Positions 58,941 through 64,000 of a stretch of 64,000 bases of DNA are shown one piece after another. This DNA is from Microbacteriaceae bacterium (GTDB lineage Bacteria > Actinomycetota > Actinomycetes > Actinomycetales > Microbacteriaceae), in the NCBI GenBank assembly GCA_947452675.1, contig CANGDL010000001.1, forward strand, positions 124,001-188,000. Direction: 5' to 3'. Within the stretch, counting starts at the first letter, position 1. Every line of letters begins with the position of its first letter. The position numbers and the translations under genes were made by a program. The notes beneath the pieces are model-generated. The model searched no databases and was not told the DNA's origin. It saw only the letters and a list, made by a program, of their open reading frames with translations.

Positions 58941-60290
58941 TTATTTGGTCTTGAAAGAACGAACGATGTCTCGAAGTTTCGCCCAGCGCTCCCCTAGTTC
59001 GCGCTCGTGACCAACATCCTTGGGTTGGTAGTACTTTTGACCAAGAACCTTGTCGTCAAGATAGCGTTGCGGCACAACTGCGCGGGTCGAGTCATGAGGG
59101 TATTCATAGCCAACCCCTGCGCCTTGACTTTGCGCTTTTGCGAAGTTTGAGCTTTTGAGCGGGTTTGGCACCAGGCCGACCACGCCATTTCTAACATCGT
59201 CGAGTGCTTTGTTTATCGCAGTGTAGGCGGTGTTCGATTTAGGAGCGAGAGCCAGATAAATCGTTGCCTCAGCCAATGGGATGCGACCCTCGGGCATGCC
59301 AATCATTCCAACGCATTCGGCGGCAGCAACCGTTAAAGACAGAGCCTGTGGGTCGGCAAGGCCAATGTCTTCGGCGGCAAGAATCATGAGTCTTCGAGCA
59401 ATAAAACGCGGATCTTCACCACCCTCAATCATGCGGGCCAGATAGTGAATTGCGGCATCGGCATCGGAACCCCTAACCGATTTGATGAATGCGGAAATGA
59501 TGTCGTAATGCTGATCGCCATCTTTGTCATATCTCAGGAGTGCTCTATCCGCACTAGCTTCAATGTCCTTAACGGAAATTGCCGGAAGTTTCTTCTTCGA
59601 AGCACCACGGGTTAGGGCGGAGACTGCCGCTGACTCAAGAATGGTCAAACCTCTGCGTGCATCACCAAGTGAAAGACGAAGGATGTGCTCAAGGATTTCG
59701 TCAGAAGCCGTAACAGATGCCGAAAGGCCCCTTCGGTCCTCAATTGCGCGAACCAACAGCTGCTTGATGTCATCGTCCGAGAGAGACTGGAGTGTTAGAA
59801 CCAGAGACCGTGAAAGAAGAGGACTGATTACTGAAAAAGAAGGGTTCTCGGTTGTCGCGGCAATAAGAACGACAACTCCGGCTTCGACCCCAGGCAACAG
59901 CGCATCCTGTTGCGCTTTGGAAAACCTGTGAATTTCGTCTAAAAACAAGACGGTGCTCACGCCATACAGGTCCTTGTCATTTCTCGCTCGCTCAAGAACT
60001 TCACGCACTTCTTTGACGCCTGCCGTGATGGCGCTTAGCTCGACGAATCGTCTACCGCTGCTTCTTGCCACGACTTGAGCCAGAGTTGTTTTACCCGTTC
60101 CCGGCGGACCCCAGAGCACCACGGAGGCAGCTGAAACCTTAGCTCCCTGTTCCACGGGGGTAGCCAATGCCATCAGAGGCGAACCGGGTTTCAAGATGTG
60201 CTTTTGGCCCACTACCTCAGCCATGCTGGTCGGGCGCATGCGGGCAGCTAGCGGCGTGGTGCTTGATATGACGCTGGGCTGATCGGACAT
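58941..60290 (-). CDS. rarA: Replication-associated recombination protein A
   Basis: RarA (MgsA) is an AAA+ ATPase acting at stalled forks. It has 449 residues. Walker A GPPGTGKTT is at 61-69, Walker B LFLDEIHRF near 114-122, and sensor 1 IAATTENPSF near 143-152. The C-terminal MgsA tetramerisation domain covers about 260-449 (RMIEGGEDPRFIARRLMILAAEDIG and EYPHDSTRAVVPQRYLD). The ATG at 60290 is divergent from the cyclophilin gene. No terminator is visible after the stop. Confidence 0.96.
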   Translation of the reverse strand: MSDQPSVISSTTPLAARMRPTSMAEVVGQKHILKPGSPLMALATPVEQGAKVSAASVVLWGPPGTGKTTLAQVVARSSGRRFVELSAITAGVKEVREVLERARNDKDLYGVSTVLFLDEIHRFSKAQQDALLPGVEAGVVVLIAATTENPSFSVISPLLSRSLVLTLQSLSDDDIKQLLVRAIEDRRGLSASVTASDEILEHILRLSLGDARRGLTILESAAVSALTRGASKKKLPAISVKDIEASADRALLRYDKDGDQHYDIISAFIKSVRGSDADAAIHYLARMIEGGEDPRFIARRLMILAAEDIGLADPQALSLTVAAAECVGMIGMPEGRIPLAEATIYLALAPKSNTAYTAINKALDDVRNGVVGLVPNPLKSSNFAKAQSQGAGVGYEYPHDSTRAVVPQRYLDDKVLGQKYYQPKDVGHERELGERWAKLRDIVRSFKTK

Positions 60291-60317
60291 GCATTCAGGT
60301 TAGACGATGACTTGCTC

Positions 60318-60344
60318 TTGAACGATCTCTTGAGCGCGTAATAT
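60318..60344 (+). promoter_or_regulatory. Possible promoter of the cyclophilin gene
   Basis: TTGAAC (60318-60323) and TAATAT (60339-60344) are separated by 15 nt, shorter than ideal. They lie in the 83-nt gap between divergent rarA and the cyclophilin gene. A GAAGGG ribosome binding site is at 60363-60368, five bases before the ATG. Confidence 0.4.
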
Positions 60345-60373
60345 TCGAAGGAGTTTGATAGCGAAGGGCAATC

Positions 60374-61234
60374 ATGGCATCGAAGAAAAAGCACCAGAAC
60401 ATCCACACCACATCTTCGGCGAAACTGGCTGAATACGAAGCTAAGCAGGCGCAGGCAAAGGCCGCAATCGTGCGCAAGAAACTCGATAACAAGCAGGCGA
60501 TTGCCTTCGGACTCGCCGCGCTTGTGATCGCAGCACTTTTGCAATTGGCTTACTTTGGTTTCGGTCCCGGTCACGTAACCGCAACAACTGCCGCCTCCCC
60601 TTCAGCGAGTCCAAGCGTAAATTCAAGCTCAACTGCGAGCCCGAATTCCTCGACTCCCGCTGCATCACCTACTAGCCCAGACGCAACCGCCACGAGCGCA
60701 GAATCTTCGCTCGTTCCAAACCCATCAGTAGCGCAGGCACGAACCTGGACCGGCACAATGAATCTTTCGGGGGCGAGCCTGGGTATTGAGCTCGACGGAA
60801 AAGAAGCTCCACAGGCAGTTGCCAACTTCTTGACCCTTTCTGAAAAGGGTTTTTTCAACAACTTGAACTGCCACCGCTTGACTACCGCTGGAATCTTCGT
60901 GTTGCAGTGTGGCGACCCTAAGGGTGATGGCACCGGCGGCCCTGGCTATAACTGGGGTCCGATTGAAAATGCACCAACCGACAACCTATACAAGACCGGA
61001 GTGCTAGCCATGGCTCGTGTTGGTAACAACGCCAGCAGCATGGGAAGCCAATTCTTTATCGTCTATAAGGACTCGCCGATTCCAGCGGATTCAGTCGGTG
61101 GTTACACAGTGTTTGGCAAGATCACCAGTGGTTTAAACACGGTGACCAAAATTGCTGCTGCCGGAGTTGAAGGTGGCGGCTCGGATGGAAAGCCAGCGCT
61201 TGAAGCCAAGCTTGGCGCAATCAGCCTAAAATAG
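60374..61234 (+). CDS. Membrane-anchored cyclophilin-type peptidylprolyl isomerase
   Basis: The 286 residues begin with a basic, Ala/Lys/Gln-rich cytoplasmic part (1-40) and one membrane helix (about 42-63). An extracytoplasmic linker almost wholly of Ser, Thr, Ala and Pro follows (about 64-125). The cyclophilin domain is at about 128-286 with APQAVANFLTLSEKGFFNN, FVLQCGDPKGDGTGGPGY, NNASSMGSQFFIVYKDS and YTVFGKI. The usual active-site Arg and Phe positions read HRLTTAGIFVLQCGD. The topology suggests folding help for exported proteins. It is followed by the DUF349 gene on the same strand. Confidence 0.93.
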   Translation: MASKKKHQNIHTTSSAKLAEYEAKQAQAKAAIVRKKLDNKQAIAFGLAALVIAALLQLAYFGFGPGHVTATTAASPSASPSVNSSSTASPNSSTPAASPTSPDATATSAESSLVPNPSVAQARTWTGTMNLSGASLGIELDGKEAPQAVANFLTLSEKGFFNNLNCHRLTTAGIFVLQCGDPKGDGTGGPGYNWGPIENAPTDNLYKTGVLAMARVGNNASSMGSQFFIVYKDSPIPADSVGGYTVFGKITSGLNTVTKIAAAGVEGGGSDGKPALEAKLGAISLK

Positions 61235-61277
61235 TCATTGTCCAATGGTGTTGGACGTCAAACCTCAGGAGCTAGAA

Positions 61278-62513
61278 GTGTCAACCTCTAAGAACACATT
61301 CGGTCGCGTAGACGCCGAAAACAACGTATTCGTAACCGTCGCCGGTGTTGAGCGACAGGTTGGCCAGTATCCTGGCGTTCCTGCCGAGGATGCGCTTGCA
61401 TATTTCGAGCGCAAGTTCTCCGATCTAGAGGCTCAGGTTCGAATCCTTGAGCAACGTGTGGCGAACAAGGTAGATGCTTCGGGTCTGAAGAAGGTTGCCG
61501 CCAAACTTACCGAGGATTTGGCTGAGCCAGCTGCTGTGGGCGACATTGCCGACTTGCGTCGACGTGTAACAAATCTTGATTCCAAAATTGCTGCGCTAGT
61601 TTCCGAGAAGCAAGAGGCTTCTAAGGGTGAAACAGCTGAGGCACTCGCTAAACGTGAGGCAATCGCGGTCAAGGCCGAAGCCATCGCCAACCAGGATGCC
61701 GCGAAGACCCAGTGGAAGAACTCTGGCGTTGAGATGACCAAGTTGTTTGAAGAATGGCAGGAACTTCAGAAATCAGGTCCGAAGGTGCCGAAGTCTGAGG
61801 CAGACGCTATTTGGAAGCGCTTCTCAACTGCCCGCACCCGCTTTGAGGCTGCTAAGCGTCAATATTTTGCCGGTCTTGATTCCACTACTAAAGCTGCGAA
61901 GGCGGCTAAGGTTGCCATCGTCGAGCGCGCCGAAGCGCTTATTGCCAAGGGAAGTGACGCCGTAGTTGACTACCGCAAGCTTCTTGATGAATGGAAGGCT
62001 TCTGGGCGCACACCTGGCAAGCAGGACGACACTCTTTGGAATCGCTTCAAGGCTGCCGGCGACGCAATCTACGCTGCGAAAGCTGAAGTTGTTGCCGTTG
62101 AAAATGTCGAATTTGCAGCAAACCTCGAGGTCAAGTTGGAACTCCTAAAGGAAGCTTCGAAAATTGACGCGTCAAAGGATCTAGACGGCGCGAAGAAGGC
62201 CCTCGCAGCTATTCAGCAGAAATGGGAAAAGGCCGGCAAGGTCCCTCGCGAGAAGCTTCGCGAAACCGAGGACAAACTTCGTGCTATCGAAGCAAAAGTT
62301 CGTGAAGTCGAAGCTGAGCACTGGCGCAAAACTGACCCAGCAGCTCAGGCCCGCTCAAATGACGTCATCACCCAGCTAGAGGCCTCTATCGCCAAGCTAG
62401 AAGCCAACCTTGAGGCCGCAAAGGCCAACAAGGATAAGAAGAAGACAGAAGAAGCAACCGAAGCTCTCAAGGCTCGTAAGGCATGGCTTGAGGTTGTCAA
62501 GGCTGCCTCATAG
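61278..62513 (+). CDS. DUF349 domain-containing protein
   Basis: The 411-residue protein is mostly charged helix. An N-terminal part (about 1-60) is beta-rich with NNVFVTVAGVERQVGQYP. Then come three copies of the DUF349 repeat with the pattern LxxEWQxLxxxGxxPKxxxDxxWxRFxxA at about 155-230, 230-305 and 305-375, and a coiled-coil tail. The function is not settled. The start is GTG 61278, chosen because AGGAG lies six bases upstream; an ATG at 61245 has no such site. It sits beside rel and the cyclophilin gene, a common actinobacterial arrangement. A terminator follows. Confidence 0.9.
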   Translation: MSTSKNTFGRVDAENNVFVTVAGVERQVGQYPGVPAEDALAYFERKFSDLEAQVRILEQRVANKVDASGLKKVAAKLTEDLAEPAAVGDIADLRRRVTNLDSKIAALVSEKQEASKGETAEALAKREAIAVKAEAIANQDAAKTQWKNSGVEMTKLFEEWQELQKSGPKVPKSEADAIWKRFSTARTRFEAAKRQYFAGLDSTTKAAKAAKVAIVERAEALIAKGSDAVVDYRKLLDEWKASGRTPGKQDDTLWNRFKAAGDAIYAAKAEVVAVENVEFAANLEVKLELLKEASKIDASKDLDGAKKALAAIQQKWEKAGKVPREKLRETEDKLRAIEAKVREVEAEHWRKTDPAAQARSNDVITQLEASIAKLEANLEAAKANKDKKKTEEATEALKARKAWLEVVKAAS

Positions 62514-62528
62514 GCATGACTTAAAGCG

Positions 62529-62560
62529 AATCGGCCCTGACTCTCGTCGGGGCCGATTTT
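62529..62560 (+). terminator. Intrinsic terminator after the DUF349 gene
   Basis: A 12-bp stem with one G-U pair (62529-62540 with 62547-62558) has a six-base loop, and the plus strand continues with TTTTCTT. It lies between the convergent DUF349 and rel genes and may also slow transcription from rel, although the minus side lacks a good U-tract. Confidence 0.88.
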
Positions 62561-62570
62561 CTTATGTTCA

Positions 62571-64000
62571 CTAAACGTTGCTGACTCGATAAACGTCGTA
62601 TACGGCTTCGATTCTGCGAACTGCGTTGAGCAGGTGCTCGAGAACCCCAGCATCTCCCATCTCGAAGACAAATCGACTTAGCGCAACTCTGTCCGACCGT
62701 GTTGAAACGGAAGCAGACAAAATGTTGACGTGATGCTCAGATAGAACTCGAGTTACATCAGAAAGAAGCCCAGACCTGTCTAGTGCCTCGATCTGGATTT
62801 GTACTAGGAATAGACTCTTGGTCGTCGGCGCCCAACTTACATCCATGATGCGTTCCGGTTGAAGCATCAGCTCCGTCACGTTTTTGCAATCCGTGCGGTG
62901 AACCGAAACTCCAGAACCGCGAGTTACGAAACCTACAATCGGGTCTCCCGGCACCGGCGTGCAGCAACGAGCAAGTTTAGCCATAACGTCTGCGTCGCCT
63001 TTTACCAGCACACCCGAATCATTCGATCGTTGGCGATTGACGCTTCGAGCCTGCTGGGGAAGCTCAAAAGGGGTGTCCTCGTTGTCTTCTTCGACATTAA
63101 TTGCCGCGGCAAGTTTTTCAACAACAGATTGAGCTGATATGTGGTTATCGCCAATTGCCGCATAAAGACCAGAGACGTCAGGGAATCTCAACTCCCCCGC
63201 AAGTTTTACCAGAACATCTGCCGACATAAGGCGTTGCAGAGGCAGATTCTGTTTCCGCATTGCCTTAGCAAGCATTTCTTTACCGTGCTCGGTCGATTCT
63301 TCTTTGCGTTCCTCCGCGAACCACTGCTTAATTTTCGCGCGGGCTCGTGGCGAAGCGACAAAGTTAAGCCAATCCTTGGAAGGGGCTGCTTCAAGGGATT
63401 TGGACGTGAAAATCTCTACGACATCGCCAGACTGAAGTTTGCTTTCAAGCGGAACCAATCGTCCGTTAACCTTGGCCCCCATAGTGCGATGACCGACTTC
63501 GGTGTGAACCGCATATGCGAAGTCAACTGGCGTTGCACCGCCGCTAAGCCCGATGACCTTACCCTTTGGGGTAAACACGTAAACTTCCTTCGCTCCAATT
63601 TCAAAGCGCAAGGAGTCAAGGAATTCAGTCGGATCCTGGGTTTCGGCTTGCCAGTCGGTCAGGTGTTTCAACCAAGCGAGGTCCTCTTCACGAGTCTCGG
63701 TCGATTTACCAACCTGTTCCTTGTACTTCCAGTGAGCAGCAACACCATACTCGGCTCTTTGATGCATCTCGAAGGTTCTAATTTGAATTTCCACCGGTCG
63801 ACCTTGCGGCCCCATTACCGTAGTGTGCAGCGACTGGTAGAGGTTGAACTTAGGCATTGCGATATAGTCCTTGAAACGACCGGGAACCGGATTCCATCTC
63901 GCGTGGATTGAACCAAGCACTGCATAGCAATCTTTAACTTCTTGAACCAAGACTCGGATGCCAACCAGGTCGTAGATGTCGTCAAATTCACGACCTCTAA
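62571..64000 (-). CDS. rel: RelA/SpoT bifunctional (p)ppGpp synthetase/hydrolase (5' end cut by window)
   Basis: Rel makes and degrades (p)ppGpp in the stringent response. About 476 C-terminal residues are visible and the frame runs open to the window edge. They contain the end of the synthetase domain (DIYDLVGIRVLV, KDYIAMPKFNLYQSLHTTVMG, RTFEMHQRAEYGVAAHWKYK), the TGS domain (EVYVFTPKGKVIGLSGGATP), the helical and zinc-finger-like regions (ARCCTPVPGDPIVGFVTRG), and a C-terminal ACT domain (LLSDVTRVLSEHHVNILSAS). The N-terminal HD hydrolase domain is outside the window, so hydrolase activity cannot be judged. Confidence 0.95.
   Translation of the reverse strand, partial: RGREFDDIYDLVGIRVLVQEVKDCYAVLGSIHARWNPVPGRFKDYIAMPKFNLYQSLHTTVMGPQGRPVEIQIRTFEMHQRAEYGVAAHWKYKEQVGKSTETREEDLAWLKHLTDWQAETQDPTEFLDSLRFEIGAKEVYVFTPKGKVIGLSGGATPVDFAYAVHTEVGHRTMGAKVNGRLVPLESKLQSGDVVEIFTSKSLEAAPSKDWLNFVASPRARAKIKQWFAEERKEESTEHGKEMLAKAMRKQNLPLQRLMSADVLVKLAGELRFPDVSGLYAAIGDNHISAQSVVEKLAAAINVEEDNEDTPFELPQQARSVNRQRSNDSGVLVKGDADVMAKLARCCTPVPGDPIVGFVTRGSGVSVHRTDCKNVTELMLQPERIMDVSWAPTTKSLFLVQIQIEALDRSGLLSDVTRVLSEHHVNILSASVSTRSDRVALSRFVFEMGDAGVLEHLLNAVRRIEAVYDVYRVSNV

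Noticed and set aside
63141-63911. 256-codon plus-strand open frame opposite rel
   Set aside because: No recognisable domain and it lies wholly opposite conserved Rel synthetase and TGS sequence; a frame shadow.
1-64000. CRISPR arrays, insertion sequences, prophage or defence genes
   Set aside because: No repeat-spacer pattern, transposase, integrase or phage protein is encoded; the gene content is core metabolism and information processing.

Overview
The window is a stretch of actinobacterial core chromosome. GC content looks close to half by eye, which is low for Actinobacteria, and genes are very tightly packed. Family markers include PdtaR (ANTAR response regulator), WhiA, a helicase-dead PriA, HGxxPAAW and Trp-associated membrane proteins in the trp cluster, and actinobacterial PyrR, CoaBC and PyrF types. 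The low GC, compactness and gene order suggest a streamlined member of the Microbacteriaceae, perhaps a freshwater Luna-type lineage (Rhodoluna/Aquiluna). That genus guess is inference, not a database result.

Nearly everything lies on the minus strand, so transcription runs from high to low coordinates. Only a hotdog thioesterase, one tRNA-Leu, a cyclophilin and a DUF349 protein are on the plus strand.

Layout from left to right. 1-9211: DNA repair and cofactor genes (whiA partial, rapZ, uvrC, uvrA, uvrB, coaE). 9272-13805: rpsA, ptsH, polA. 13836-15272: thioesterase, pdtaR, tRNA-Leu(CAA) and a tRNA-like remnant. 15273-22773: pyk, gltD, gltB. 22860-48032: one 25-kb run of closely spaced or overlapping genes. 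Read in the direction of transcription this run is pyrR-pyrB-pyrC-X-carA-carB-pyrF-gmk-rpoZ-coaBC-metK-priA-fmt-rsmB-rpe-hisE-hisG-hisF-hisI-trpE-X-X-trpC-trpB-trpA-lgt. 48102-49090: nusB and efp. 49190-58727: a second long run, rpsD-DUF948-small protein-alaS-ruvX-mltG-aroE-aroC-aroK-aroB-aroQ, closed by a clear terminator. 58941-64000: rarA, cyclophilin, DUF349 protein, and rel (5' end cut by the window).

Together the genes cover excision repair, UMP synthesis, the shikimate pathway into tryptophan, half of histidine synthesis, ammonia assimilation by glutamate synthase, and translation and replication functions.

I found no mobile element, CRISPR array, toxin-antitoxin, defence or secondary-metabolite locus, and nothing that I would call a new protein system. 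The best leads are regulatory RNA: a PyrR-binding hairpin that can mask the pyrR ribosome binding site, a structured leader before rpsD with two loops able to pair with each other, and a 24-bp duplication of the 3' end of tRNA-Leu beside a long hairpin. Two gene absences at conserved positions (mIHF before gmk, yvcK between rapZ and whiA) are also worth checking.
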